A DNA stretch of 57,420 nucleotides, from NCBI GenBank assembly GCA_028278245.1, contig JANQEQ010000031.1:1-57420 (forward strand), given 5' to 3'. The position numbers and the translations under genes are program-made. The notes under the pieces are model-generated. The model saw only the letters and a list, made by a program, of their open reading frames with translations. It did not search any database and was not told the origin of the DNA. Of the stretch, positions 26,083-34,623 are shown piece by piece. Source of the DNA: Phycisphaerales bacterium. GTDB taxonomy: Bacteria > Planctomycetota > Phycisphaerae > Phycisphaerales > SM1A02. Position 1 is the stretch's first letter; every line of letters starts with the position of its first letter.

Positions 26083-27297
26083 ATGCCGTTGACGACGCTA
26101 TTTTTGGACATGAACGCTTATTTTGCTTCGGTTGAGCAGCAACTGCGGGTGGATCTGCGGAACAAGCCAGTTGTGGTTGTGCCGGTGCTGTCCGATACCA
26201 GTTGCTGCATTGCCGCCAGCTACGAGGCCAAGCGGTTCGGGGTCAAGACCGGCACCGGGGTGGGCAAGGCCCGCCAACTCTGCCCCCAGTTGCGAATCGT
26301 CAAAGCTCGGCCGGCTCTGTACGTCCGCATGCATCATCGCGTCATTGCCGCGGTAGAAACCTGTTTGCCCGTGGCAGGGGTGTGCTCGATTGATGAGATG
26401 TATTGCCGACTGATAGGCCGGGAACGTCAGCCGGATCAGGCCGAGCAACTGGCCCGTAACGTCAAAGAGGCCATCGCACAGCGCGTGGGGCCGTACCTGC
26501 GTTGCTCGGTCGGGGTGGCTTCCAATCGGTTCCTCGCCAAGGTCGCAACCAACCTTGAGAAACCTGATGGCCTAGTGGTGCTGACGCCGGCGGATCGTCC
26601 CGGGCGGCTGGAGGCACTGGATCTCATAGATCTTCCGGGTATCGGACGGCGCATGTTGCGGCGTCTCCACAAGCGCAGCATACGGACGGTGCGGGAACTA
26701 TTCGACCTTTCCGAAGATCAACTGGCGGACATCTGGAAGAGTGTCATCGGGCGGCAGTGGTGGTATTGGTTGCGTGGTGAGGAGCTTTACGAACCGCCGA
26801 CGCATCGCCGAAGCGTGGGACATTCGCATGTGCTGGCACCGGAGTTTCGATCACATCCCGGGGCGCGGGCGGTGCTGGTGCGACTGCTCTACAAGGCGGC
26901 GATCCGGTTGCGCGCCTTGGGATACTGGGCCACGCGCATGCACGTGGCGGTGTCGTTTTTGCCCAAGGGGCGCTGGTCCGCCGATACGTCATTGGGGATG
27001 TGTCAGGATACGCCGACGATGCTGGAGGCGTTGGCCGAATTGTGGCGTGACAATCCGGGGCGGGGGACGCCCTTTGCCGTGGGCGTGACGCTGTACAACC
27101 TTGTCGCGCCTCCCTCAGCGCCGTTGCCGCTCTATCCGGCTGAGCTTCGGCGTCTGCAGCTCTGCCGCACGATGGATGATTTGAACAATCGTTTCGGCAG
27201 GCACGTGGTGTACTTCGGCAGCATGCACAACGCCCGCCGCTCCGCCCCGATGCGCATCAGTTTTACGAACATCCCCGATCCGAACCTCCCCGCGTGA
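26083..27297 (+). CDS. dinB: Y-family translesion DNA polymerase
   Basis: The 404-residue protein has the fold of DNA polymerase IV/DinB. Catalytic acidic residues are D9 in FLDMNAYFASVEQQ and D104-E105 in CSIDEMY. The palm continues with RCSVGVASNRFLAKVATNLEKPDG. A helix-hairpin-helix DLPGIGRRMLRRL precedes the little-finger domain. SIDEMY replaces the more usual SIDEAY or SVDEA, and the C-terminal region is longer than in E. coli Pol IV, with YFGSMH near the end. No beta-clamp binding motif could be recognised. GAGGGTGAG precedes the ATG. In one counted line (26521-26580) GC is 33 of 60, far above the AT-rich cassette downstream. The enzyme probably copies damaged DNA with low fidelity. Confidence 0.85.
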   Translation: MPLTTLFLDMNAYFASVEQQLRVDLRNKPVVVVPVLSDTSCCIAASYEAKRFGVKTGTGVGKARQLCPQLRIVKARPALYVRMHHRVIAAVETCLPVAGVCSIDEMYCRLIGRERQPDQAEQLARNVKEAIAQRVGPYLRCSVGVASNRFLAKVATNLEKPDGLVVLTPADRPGRLEALDLIDLPGIGRRMLRRLHKRSIRTVRELFDLSEDQLADIWKSVIGRQWWYWLRGEELYEPPTHRRSVGHSHVLAPEFRSHPGARAVLVRLLYKAAIRLRALGYWATRMHVAVSFLPKGRWSADTSLGMCQDTPTMLEALAELWRDNPGRGTPFAVGVTLYNLVAPPSAPLPLYPAELRRLQLCRTMDDLNNRFGRHVVYFGSMHNARRSAPMRISFTNIPDPNLPA

Positions 27298-27352
27298 GAA
27301 CTTTATAAATATAACGCCGCCTATTCGCAAATTAGATAATAGCTGGACATAA

Positions 27353-27381
27353 TTGATACTTGCGATATGCTGTCATATATA
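27353..27381 (+). promoter_or_regulatory. Strong sigma70-type promoter for the zinc ribbon/nuclease cassette
   Basis: TTGATA at 27353-27358, a 17-base spacer and TATATA at 27376-27381 match the housekeeping consensus closely. The start codon follows at 27421, with TAAGGTG 10 to 16 bases before it. The promoter belongs to the AT-rich cassette and implies independent expression. Confidence 0.6.
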
Positions 27382-27420
27382 GTGGGTGCACTACTCAAAT
27401 ATCTAAGGTGCTAAAGAATA

Positions 27421-27657
27421 ATGATAAATCTAGATCGACATGAGATTGATTTTCAGTGCCCAAACTGTGAATTCTTCAATAGAATTCAATTAAGGCAGGC
27501 TCGCTTGAGAGATGTTGTAGTTTGTAGGGGATGTAAATCAAATATCAGATTAGATGATCAAATGAATGAAACTAGGAAAGCTCTCCGTTCAATAAGAAGA
27601 GCAATGAATAGTCTTGAGGAATCGCTGAAAGGCATGTCTATCGAAATTAGGATATAA
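27421..27657 (+). CDS. Small zinc ribbon protein, first gene of the AT-rich cassette
   Basis: The 78-residue protein has a treble-clef or ribbon-like pattern C13-P-N-C16 and C35-R-G-C38, so it can bind one zinc ion. After this comes a charged helical segment (NETRKALRSIRRAMNSLEESLKG) that could form a coiled coil. I do not recognise a named family. The ribbon may bind nucleic acid or a protein partner. The gene is preceded by its own promoter and TAAGGTG and is followed after 4 bases by the nuclease gene, so the two are almost certainly one transcript. Base content is AT-rich (20 GC in the counted line 27421-27480), unlike the neighbours, which suggests transfer. Role in defence, transposition or repair is inference only. 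Confidence 0.7.
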   Translation: MINLDRHEIDFQCPNCEFFNRIQLRQARLRDVVVCRGCKSNIRLDDQMNETRKALRSIRRAMNSLEESLKGMSIEIRI

Positions 27658-27661
27658 ACAA

Positions 27662-28630
27662 ATGGACAAAGAATACGTTCAGAATATAAGGTATAAGCTG
27701 CAAAAGCGAGTACGTCGGGTCAATTCTAGTGAATATCAAGTATTTCATTATGTTCTGAAACAATTTTGGGGATTTATAAATTCTCAACCCTTATTAGTAG
27801 GGATACTGCAGGAACTAGAAAATAAGATTTCTACGGTCGAAGAAGAAGTTGAAGAATTGTTTTCATCAAACATCGCTATTGTTTATGGTTCTGAGGATGA
27901 AAATTCTGTTGCGTGTTATTTGGTTATCAAGAAATGTGTTGAATCTGAAGATACCAATATTGAAATCAGTATTTCTCGTAGATACAGCAAAGCACGGAAT
28001 TATAATGAAATGTTAGAAGCATTTAAAGATATATTTGTTGAACCCTTGTACGAATATCTGGATGAAAATCTAGATGATAATGGATTTATCTTAGCGATAC
28101 TCCGCAAATACAAACACAAGTGCGAATGGTTCCAGCGACAAGATCTGTATCAACGGTGGGCTGAAAATACCACCGTAGGTGAGAAATTATTAGCACTTCA
28201 TTTATATGAGTACTTGCATGATCAAGGTGTAGAATTTACAATTGAGCCAGTATCTGCTTCGGGAGAGGCTGATTTAGTAGCTGCGCAATCTTCTAATGAG
28301 CCATTAATTGCTGACGCAAAAATATTTAACCCGGAGAAAAGAAAAGATCTCAATTATATTTCTAAGGGATTTAGACAAATATACACATACACATTGGATT
28401 ATAATGAACCTGTAGGTTACTTGATCATATTTAAAACTTGTGAGGATGATCTTAAACTGTCATTTGCAAATTATTCACAAATGACACCATTTGTGCAGCA
28501 CAATAACAAGACAATATATTTTCTTGTAATTGATATATATCCATATGATGAATCAGCATCCAAGAGGGGAAAGCTGAAGTCTTTTGAACTCACAGAAGAA
28601 GAGCTATGGGATAATATCGCTGATGAATAA
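27662..28630 (+). CDS. Predicted PD-(D/E)XK nuclease, second gene of the AT-rich cassette
   Basis: I do not recognise the family name, but the C-terminal half has restriction-endonuclease-like features: a helix TVGEKLLALHLYEYLHDQG with E173, then SGEADLV with D204, then LIADAKIF with the D218-A-K220 pair, then GFRQIYTYTLDYNEPVGYLIIF with Q239. The order E, D, DxK, Q is the PD-(D/E)XK active-site layout. The N-terminal 170 residues are helical and acidic, without recognised motifs, possibly a recognition or partner-binding domain. No signal peptide or membrane helix. The start ATG follows the zinc ribbon stop by 4 bases, with AGGA close before it. The gene is AT-rich throughout. No methyltransferase accompanies it, so a classical restriction pair is unlikely unless modification is elsewhere. 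Confidence 0.65.
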   Translation: MDKEYVQNIRYKLQKRVRRVNSSEYQVFHYVLKQFWGFINSQPLLVGILQELENKISTVEEEVEELFSSNIAIVYGSEDENSVACYLVIKKCVESEDTNIEISISRRYSKARNYNEMLEAFKDIFVEPLYEYLDENLDDNGFILAILRKYKHKCEWFQRQDLYQRWAENTTVGEKLLALHLYEYLHDQGVEFTIEPVSASGEADLVAAQSSNEPLIADAKIFNPEKRKDLNYISKGFRQIYTYTLDYNEPVGYLIIFKTCEDDLKLSFANYSQMTPFVQHNNKTIYFLVIDIYPYDESASKRGKLKSFELTEEELWDNIADE

Positions 28631-28808
28631 TACACCAAGATCAAAAACTGGAAATGAGTGTATGGTTAGTTTTACCTTCTGAATCTATTTCCGCCAAATG
28701 AAAATATCCTGATGCTCCAGCGAGATTGAGGAATAAACACAAAATTCGTTTCGTAGAAAATCTGGTTTGGGGAAGAATCGGCTCGCACATGGAACCAGTT
28801 ACCGAGGA

Positions 28809-29168
28809 TTATGCTGCGTCACGGTGATCGTTGACAATTGGTCTGTTGGTAGGATTAGATGGTGGCTTATCTTTTTGTTTGGCATGCCTGCGACGCCGGG
28901 AATCAGCGGCTGGCTCGGCGTGGCTTGCTATCCAGAGTGCTCCGAAGCGAAGGATAGCAATGCTCCACATGAACATGACTGCCGTTCCGATGGACTCGGT
29001 GACGCTTGTGCCAGAGGTCTCAATGATTCGGATTCCAGGTATAAGCAAGACGACCAAACCAGTTAGCACACCGGCCACCAGACCTGTGAGCAACAACCGT
29101 CCAAGTGTCGGTAACGGCTGAAAATTCGGATCGAGACGGCGTCGCGGTTTCTGTCTCTCGAAACTCAT
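28809..29168 (-). CDS. Small predicted membrane protein with basic tail
   Basis: I do not recognise this gene. From ATG 29168 it encodes 119 residues: a charged N-terminus, two hydrophobic segments (GRLLLTGLVAGVLTGLVVLLI and IGTAVMFMWSIAILRFGALWI), and a basic, hydrophilic C-terminal tail (DSRRRRHAKQKDK). ATG 29198 and TTG 29210 are alternative starts; none has a clear Shine-Dalgarno sequence. The prediction is a two-helix inner membrane protein with both ends in the cytoplasm. It lies between the AT-rich cassette and fbaB and is transcribed away from fbaB. Base content is normal for the region, so it marks the right flank of the cassette. Confidence 0.55.
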   Translation of the reverse strand: MSFERQKPRRRLDPNFQPLPTLGRLLLTGLVAGVLTGLVVLLIPGIRIIETSGTSVTESIGTAVMFMWSIAILRFGALWIASHAEPAADSRRRRHAKQKDKPPSNPTNRPIVNDHRDAA

Positions 29169-29209
29169 CTGATCTGAATCGGTAGCGGCCGGCAGCATCT
29201 TGAGCTTCA

Positions 29210-29229
29210 AATCCCCGAAAGTGGGGATT
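29210..29229. other. Short hairpin between the membrane protein gene and fbaB
   Basis: AATCCCC, six bases and GGGGATT make a 7-pair stem in the divergent spacer upstream of fbaB. It is not followed by a T-run, so it is not a typical terminator. It might be a leader structure or protein site. Confidence 0.3.
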
Positions 29230-29323
29230 CCGAGCTATGCCGAGTCACGAAGTGGGGGCTATCATGTGACGGAGATACGGTAATCAACTCGCAACCGCAT
29301 TGTGTTGCAGAAGGAGCATAGAC

Positions 29324-30400
29324 ATGACAACCGCGATGGCATCATCCAAAACTGAGGAGTACCTGGGGAGTGAAGCGGAAAACCTCCTGACCCACAAGGC
29401 AAAGGTGGACAAGTCCACCCTGACCCTGCCCGGACCGGACTTTGTAGACCGCGTCTGGATGCAGAGTGATCGCAATCCGCAGGTTCTGCGCAGCCTGCAA
29501 AACTTTTTCAACCACGGCCGCCTGGCGGGTACCGGCTATGTTTCGTTCCTGCCGGTCGATCAGGGCATTGAGCACTCCGGCGGCGCATCGTTCGCCAAGA
29601 ATCCGGAATACTTTGACGGTGAGAACATCATCAAACTCGCGATCGAAGGCGGATGCAACGGCGTGGCAACGACCTTCGGCGTGTTCGGGACCATGGCCCG
29701 CAAGTATGCCCACAAGATTCCCTTCCTCGTCAAGATCAATCACAACGAACTGGTGACTTATCCCAACACGTTTGACCAGATCATGTTCGGGAACGTACAG
29801 GAAGCGTGGAACCTCGGTGCCAACGCGGTTGGGGCAACGATCTACTTCGGGGCGCAGAATTCTGATCGCCAGATTCAGGAAGTTGCCGAAGCGTTCGCCT
29901 TCGCCCATGAACTGGGGATGGCCACGGTGCTCTGGTGCTACCTCCGCAACAGTGCCTTCAAGCGAGACGGTAAGGATTATCACGTCTCGGCAGACCTCAC
30001 CGGCCAGGCCAACCATCTGGGCGTGACCATGCAGGCGGATATCGTCAAGCAGAAACAGGCGGAGAATAACTACGGTTACGAAGCGATGAACAAAGACGGC
30101 AGCTTCGGCAAGTACAACAAGCTCATGTACACCGATCTCTGCACTGATCATCCGATTGATCTTTGTCGGTACCAGGTCATGAACTGCTACATGGGGCGCG
30201 TGGGCCTGATCAACTCCGGCGGCGGATCTGGCGAAAACGATTTCGCCCAGGCTGTGAGAACATCAGTCATCAACAAGCGAGCCGGTGGTATGGGTATGAT
30301 CAGCGGCCGCAAGGCATTCCAGCGACCGATGGCCGAGGGCGTGAAGCTACTCAACGCGATCCAGGATGTGTATCTGGATGACAGTGTGACCGTGGCGTAA
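29324..30400 (+). CDS. fbaB: Class I fructose-bisphosphate aldolase, DhnA type
   Basis: The start ATG 29324 is supported by AGAAGGAG about 8 bases upstream; the open frame from 29300 has no such site. The 358-residue enzyme cleaves fructose 1,6-bisphosphate to two triose phosphates through a Schiff-base lysine. Visible family segments are [48 protein letters not shown] and, near the end, [13 protein letters not shown] for the phosphate. It belongs to the DhnA/archaeal class I group rather than the class II zinc enzymes. A strong terminator follows 22 bases after the stop, so the gene is probably monocistronic and highly expressed. Confidence 0.93.
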   Translation: MTTAMASSKTEEYLGSEAENLLTHKAKVDKSTLTLPGPDFVDRVWMQSDRNPQVLRSLQNFFNHGRLAGTGYVSFLPVDQGIEHSGGASFAKNPEYFDGENIIKLAIEGGCNGVATTFGVFGTMARKYAHKIPFLVKINHNELVTYPNTFDQIMFGNVQEAWNLGANAVGATIYFGAQNSDRQIQEVAEAFAFAHELGMATVLWCYLRNSAFKRDGKDYHVSADLTGQANHLGVTMQADIVKQKQAENNYGYEAMNKDGSFGKYNKLMYTDLCTDHPIDLCRYQVMNCYMGRVGLINSGGGSGENDFAQAVRTSVINKRAGGMGMISGRKAFQRPMAEGVKLLNAIQDVYLDDSVTVA

Positions 30401-30422
30401 GGCTTGTTGCGATCTCAAAATG

Positions 30423-30451
30423 AAAAAGATCCCGATGTTCGGGATCTTTTT
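30423..30451 (+). terminator. Rho-independent terminator of fbaB
   Basis: AAAAAGATCCCGA, a three-base loop TGT and TCGGGATCTTTTT form a perfect 13-pair stem with terminal A- and T-runs. It can also act for the gene converging from the minus strand that ends at 30470. Confidence 0.95.
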
Positions 30452-30469
30452 GTTTGGGCAGATTCAATG

Positions 30470-30733
30470 TCAGCAACAGGACTTTTTGTTTTTCGATGCC
30501 TTTTCACCGGCATTGAGCATCTCAATCGCTTTGTCAGGATCGACGGTTCCCTCTGCGACGTAAGCAGCCATTTCGCGCTTGGTCATTTCACGAGCACGTG
30601 ATTTGCAGATCTCGGTAACCCCACCTGTGACAATAGCCACCACGGCAACGAATAATCCGCCGCCAATGGCGATGACCGGGATCAGATTTCCTCCCAGAGA
30701 CTCAATCCAGCATTGATCTGCGATGAGATACAT
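30470..30733 (-). CDS. Small single-helix membrane protein with C-terminal CC
   Basis: The 87-residue protein has one strongly hydrophobic segment (IPVIAIGGGLFVAVVAIVTGG) near residue 20, then a charged helix (RAREMTKREMAAYVAEG) and a phrase DPDKAIEMLNAG that loosely resembles a short SHOCT-like helical tail. It ends in KKSCC, which could be a metal or redox site. ATG at 30733 follows GAGGA at a suitable distance, which supports it as a real gene. I do not recognise a family. It lies between the fbaB terminator and a metal-ATPase gene on the same strand, 143 bases apart. Confidence 0.6.
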   Translation of the reverse strand: MYLIADQCWIESLGGNLIPVIAIGGGLFVAVVAIVTGGVTEICKSRAREMTKREMAAYVAEGTVDPDKAIEMLNAGEKASKNKKSCC

Positions 30734-30876
30734 GATTTATTCCTCTTCGTCGGTCCTTCTGTGAGTCGTCAACATGAGTGTGATGGATAATTATTGGGAA
30801 TCAAATCCCGTTCATTCCACCAATATCCTGCAATGTTGTTGTAAGTTTTTCGATCAAATTTGATATGGGTATCGGC

Positions 30877-32910
30877 TTATGCTCCGGTAGCGGCTAAACG
30901 GCCGGAACGGGTGGGTTTGACGATGCGACTGGCTTCCAGACGTCGTCGGGCTTCTTCGTGCTCGGTGAAGTCCTCGCCAAAGCGTACCAGGCGCAATGAG
31001 TTGAAGATGACAAAGACGTATCCGATGATGTAATACACCGGAGCGAACCAGACATTGATATTACCTGTTGCGGCCAATGCCAGCCCGAACACTGCCAGAA
31101 TGAGTGCTGCGGCGATGTTCTGGGCGATCACACTACGCGCTTTGTGGGCCAACTCAATGAGGAACGGGATGTGACGGAGATCGTCATTCATCAGGGCAAC
31201 GCCGGCGGAATTGGTGGCGATATCCGATCCGGAAAGACCCATTGCCACGCCGACCTCAGCTGAGGCAAGGATCGGACCATCGTTGATCCCATCGCCCACG
31301 ACCAGTGTTCGGTGTCCCTTGGCAATAAGGAATTTGAGTTCCTCGTGCTTTTCCTCGGGCAGGCATTCCGCTTCGATATGATCGACACCGACCGCTTGTC
31401 CGACGCGCTTGGCTACTTCAAGACGGTCGCCGGTGAAAATACTGATACGGCGAATGCCCTGATTTCTCATCCCTTCGATGACTTCCAGAGATTCGCGGCG
31501 AAGTTTATCCTCCAGGCCGACAGCACCGAGATACTGATCCCCCTGCATGACGTGGACGCCGGACATGCCTGCGATTTTTTCTTCCACCGCCTGTATTTGT
31601 GGTTGGATAGCCGGATTCAGTTCCAGCAACCAATCCGCTCGGCCGGCGAAGATATCACTTCCGTTCGATTTCGCCCGCACACCTCGGCCGTGGATTTCCT
31701 GATAATCAGAAATGTCAGACGGCTGGATGCGCGCCTGGTTGGCGGTCTCGAGGATTGATTTTGCCAGTGGGTGGTTCGAAGCCTGTTCCACATCAGCAGC
31801 AGTCTGTAGGAGTGCGGCTCCCGCGACATCCTCAGCCGGGGCAAGACGGCTCACGGCAAATTTACCAGTGGTAAGGGTGCCTGTCTTATCCAATACGACA
31901 GTATCGACGGTGGCGGCTGCTTCCAGGGTGGTGGTCTGCTTGATCATGATGCCCAGACGGGCTGCGGCAGCGAACGCAGCGACCATGGCCGTGGGATGAG
32001 CGATGAGTAGCGCACCGGGACAGGCCACAACCATAACAGTGATAGCACGCTCAGCCGCTTCACCGCGAATAGCCGCATCTCCACTCTTGGCGGTGAAGAA
32101 CCACACCAGCCCTGCGACCATGAGCACGACCGGGACGTAATAACCTGCCAGTTGCTCAATCAATTCCTGTCGTTGAGTTTTCGTCGATTCCGCCTCACGG
32201 ATGAGACTTTCCACTTTGCCGATCGTCGTCTCACCTGCTACAGCTGTTACTTCAACATCAATCTGCCCGGTAAGGTTGGTCGTACCTGCGTAGACTTCGG
32301 TACCCACGTTGGCTTCGATCGGAACCGCTTCACCCGTTAGCGATGCCTGATTGATATTGGTATCGCCGAGGATAACGCGTCCGTCTGCAGGCAGATTTTC
32401 TCCCGGCCGGACGCGGATGATATGTCCGATTCTGATTTGTGATTGACTCACCATTCGTTCCTGGCCGTCTTCCACCACCCGAGCTTCATCAGGCGTGAGG
32501 TCGATCAGATCTCTGATGGCACGCTGCGCCCCCCATGCAGTGCGGCTGAGAACCAGATTCGCGGTCCACAGAAAAAGCGCCAGGAAACCTGCTGCGAGAT
32601 AATTATGTGAAGCCATTGCAGCCATGACTGCCAGGCAGGCCAGTGAGTCGCTGGATGGTCGACCCTTGTTGATTTCCTTCCAGGCTCCGATCAGCAGGGG
32701 GATCACCAGGATCACTGCGCCTATCGCTGCGGGAATTTTTGCCAGTTGTTCATGCGTACCCCCCAGTTGACTCAACCAGGAAGCAAGCAGAAGTATGCCG
32801 CCGGCAAGCGCTATGAACAGCTTGCGTTCCAACGACTCAGCACTGATTGCTTCCTCACGGAGTTTGAGATCCTCATCGGGTGCCCCGGCAACAGTCAATT
32901 CACTCATCAT
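30877..32910 (-). CDS. P1B-type metal-transporting ATPase with CPG membrane motif
   Basis: Start ATG 32910 has AGGAGAG 5 bases upstream, giving 677 residues. The longer frame to 32970 has no support. The transporter shows hydrophobic segments at about 30-50, 60-80, 90-125, 255-275 and 290-310, plus two near the C-terminus. Motifs: TGEAVP at 192-197 (actuator domain), DKTGTLT with D341 (phosphorylation), NHPLAKS (the HP dipeptide of P1B enzymes) and GDGINDGP. In the membrane-binding helix, C297-P298-G299 takes the place of CPC or SPC. No HMA domain precedes the first helix. Metal specificity is therefore uncertain: Cu, Zn, Cd or another cation is possible. It is divergent from gpsA, 244 bases apart. 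Confidence 0.88.
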   Translation of the reverse strand: MMSELTVAGAPDEDLKLREEAISAESLERKLFIALAGGILLLASWLSQLGGTHEQLAKIPAAIGAVILVIPLLIGAWKEINKGRPSSDSLACLAVMAAMASHNYLAAGFLALFLWTANLVLSRTAWGAQRAIRDLIDLTPDEARVVEDGQERMVSQSQIRIGHIIRVRPGENLPADGRVILGDTNINQASLTGEAVPIEANVGTEVYAGTTNLTGQIDVEVTAVAGETTIGKVESLIREAESTKTQRQELIEQLAGYYVPVVLMVAGLVWFFTAKSGDAAIRGEAAERAITVMVVACPGALLIAHPTAMVAAFAAAARLGIMIKQTTTLEAAATVDTVVLDKTGTLTTGKFAVSRLAPAEDVAGAALLQTAADVEQASNHPLAKSILETANQARIQPSDISDYQEIHGRGVRAKSNGSDIFAGRADWLLELNPAIQPQIQAVEEKIAGMSGVHVMQGDQYLGAVGLEDKLRRESLEVIEGMRNQGIRRISIFTGDRLEVAKRVGQAVGVDHIEAECLPEEKHEELKFLIAKGHRTLVVGDGINDGPILASAEVGVAMGLSGSDIATNSAGVALMNDDLRHIPFLIELAHKARSVIAQNIAAALILAVFGLALAATGNINVWFAPVYYIIGYVFVIFNSLRLVRFGEDFTEHEEARRRLEASRIVKPTRSGRLAATGA

Positions 32911-33154
32911 GCACTCTCCTGTGAACCTGGTCGGGGCAGGTATTGAGTCTCTTCTCAAGCCATACCACAACCGACCCTCCAGCGAGGGTATCCCCAGTCA
33001 TACGCCGTCATCGACTAGCAAGTTCATCGAGAAATCAGAGATTTTCGATTTGGGTGTGGGGAGGGAGTATCGAGCATGGTCTGCCATTGCGGTATTGGTT
33101 GGAGTACGATTCAATGTTCATTCGCATTCTGGCGGTCATTCGGAAGGAGCTCAC

Positions 33155-34177
33155 ATGAAATCCCAGCGCGTTGCAATCATTGGTGATGGCCAAATGGGTC
33201 TCGTTCTCACTGATGCGCTGATTGAGCGTGGCTTATCAGTACGGTTGTGGGGGCCGTTTCCTGAGGATATCAAACCGCTTGCCGATACCCGCCAGGCACC
33301 TAAACGGTTGAAGGGCTTCACTTTACCGCAGGAGGTGGTTGTGACCGCCGATGATGGAGCAGTCCTGGATGGGGCGGACGTGATGATCAACGCCATTCCC
33401 ACGCAATACATTCGACCGGTGTGGAGTCGACTTCAGCCGATTGTGCCGCCTCAAATTCCGGTGGCTTGTATTTCCAAAGGGATTGAGGTGGATACGCTTC
33501 TGCGACCAACAGAGATTCTTCACGAGGTACTCGGAGATGAGGCCGAGTCGGGGCAGCGATCGGTCTGTGCGCTATCCGGTCCGACAATTGCGACCGAACT
33601 GGCCCAGCGCCTACCCGCAACGATGGTCGCAGCGTCGAGAGATGAGCAACTTTCCACATTGGTTCAGGATATTTTCAATGTTCCCTGGTTGAGGATTTAT
33701 CGGCATAGCGATCCATTGGGGGTGGAACTGGCGGGAGCGACGAAAAATGTGATCGCACTGGCGGCGGGTATGGTGGATGGACTGGGTGTCGGCGATAACG
33801 CCAAGAGCGCTCTTCTGGCCCGGGGATTGGCAGAAATTGCCCGGTTGGGAGTTGCTATGGGAGCAAGTGTGGACACTTTCTTTGGTATTGCCGGTGTGGG
33901 AGATCTTGCCACGACATGTTTCAGTCCATGTGGCCGCAACCGGACCTGCGGTGAGCGTCTGGGTCGGGGGGAATCGCTCGATGACATTCTCGAATCAACG
34001 GTGTCTGTGGTAGAAGGTGTCCCGACGACAAAATCCGTCATGGCGCTGGCGAGCGCACATCAGGTCGATATGCCAATCACCGCTGCGGTCCATTCAATTC
34101 TGTTCCAGGGACTTTCCGCCCGGGATGCCATTGGTAATCTGATGCAGCGCAAACCGAAAGCCGAGCACATTGGTTGA
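33155..34177 (+). CDS. gpsA: NAD(P)-dependent glycerol-3-phosphate dehydrogenase
   Basis: ATG 33155 follows GGAAGGAG by about 6 bases, so the long frame from 32795 is rejected. The 340-residue enzyme reduces dihydroxyacetone phosphate to glycerol-3-phosphate for phospholipid synthesis. The N-terminal dinucleotide site is IIGDGQMG, less canonical than the usual GAGSWG. Further family segments are ACISKGIEV, CALSGPTIATELAQ, GVELAGATKNVIALAAGMVDGLG with the catalytic lysine, and GIAGVGDLATTCFS plus SPCGRNRTCGERLG. The length matches GpsA. No signal peptide, so it acts in the cytoplasm. Confidence 0.92.
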   Translation: MKSQRVAIIGDGQMGLVLTDALIERGLSVRLWGPFPEDIKPLADTRQAPKRLKGFTLPQEVVVTADDGAVLDGADVMINAIPTQYIRPVWSRLQPIVPPQIPVACISKGIEVDTLLRPTEILHEVLGDEAESGQRSVCALSGPTIATELAQRLPATMVAASRDEQLSTLVQDIFNVPWLRIYRHSDPLGVELAGATKNVIALAAGMVDGLGVGDNAKSALLARGLAEIARLGVAMGASVDTFFGIAGVGDLATTCFSPCGRNRTCGERLGRGESLDDILESTVSVVEGVPTTKSVMALASAHQVDMPITAAVHSILFQGLSARDAIGNLMQRKPKAEHIG

Positions 34178-34214
34178 GGAGCGGAGCGATCTTTGAAGTG
34201 AGTGTGAGAGCAAG

Positions 34215-34229
34215 CGCGGCATAGCCGCG
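34215..34229. other. GC-rich hairpin after gpsA
   Basis: CGCGGC, ATA and GCCGCG form a 6-pair stem downstream of gpsA and upstream of the HPr gene end. No T-run follows, so a terminator role is weak. The 126-base spacer around it has no open frame worth calling. Confidence 0.3.
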
Positions 34230-34303
34230 TCGCTACGTGGTTTTAGCAGTACACACACTCTTGCTATTCAGTAACAATGCACATATGTGAACTGTAATTC
34301 GTG

Positions 34304-34585
34304 CTACTCTTCCTTGAATTTTGACTTGACCAGATCAACGAGGGTCTGGATAGCAGCAGCGTGATCATTTCCCGCGGTTTTGATTTCTATTTCCGTTCCC
34401 CGGGTTGCGGCCAGCATCATCATTTGCATGATCGACTTGCCGTCCACGACTTCATCCGAATCACACCGTCTGACGGACACTTGTGCGTCAAATTCATTTG
34501 CGGCTTCAACAAAAACCATCGCCGGCCGGGCATGAAGTCCCAGTTTGTTGGAAATAGTGACTTTCGCTGTTGATGTTGAGGACAC
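34304..34585 (-). CDS. ptsH: HPr phosphocarrier protein of the PTS
   Basis: The start GTG 34585 is favoured over TTG 34627, because GGAG lies 8 bases upstream and the protein then has 93 residues, typical of HPr. HPr receives a phosphate from PEP via enzyme I on the active-site histidine, here H18 in GLHARPA. It also carries a regulatory serine, S50 in GKSIMQMMM, which is a kinase site in Gram-positive HPr. The TTG start would overlap the upstream stop as TTGA, so coupling remains possible. No sugar-specific EIIBC genes are near. With IIA-Ntr directly upstream, it resembles a regulatory PTS-Ntr chain. Confidence 0.88.
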   Translation of the reverse strand: MSSTSTAKVTISNKLGLHARPAMVFVEAANEFDAQVSVRRCDSDEVVDGKSIMQMMMLAATRGTEIEIKTAGNDHAAAIQTLVDLVKSKFKEE

Positions 34586-34623
34586 GAAGAAAACTCCGAC
34601 AGAACCGTCAAATGAGGGACGGG

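Noticed and set aside
29342..30151. A 269-codon antisense open frame inside fbaB
   Set aside because: It runs opposite a clearly conserved aldolase, has no Shine-Dalgarno sequence and no domain motif, and such long shadows are expected opposite GC-rich coding sequence.
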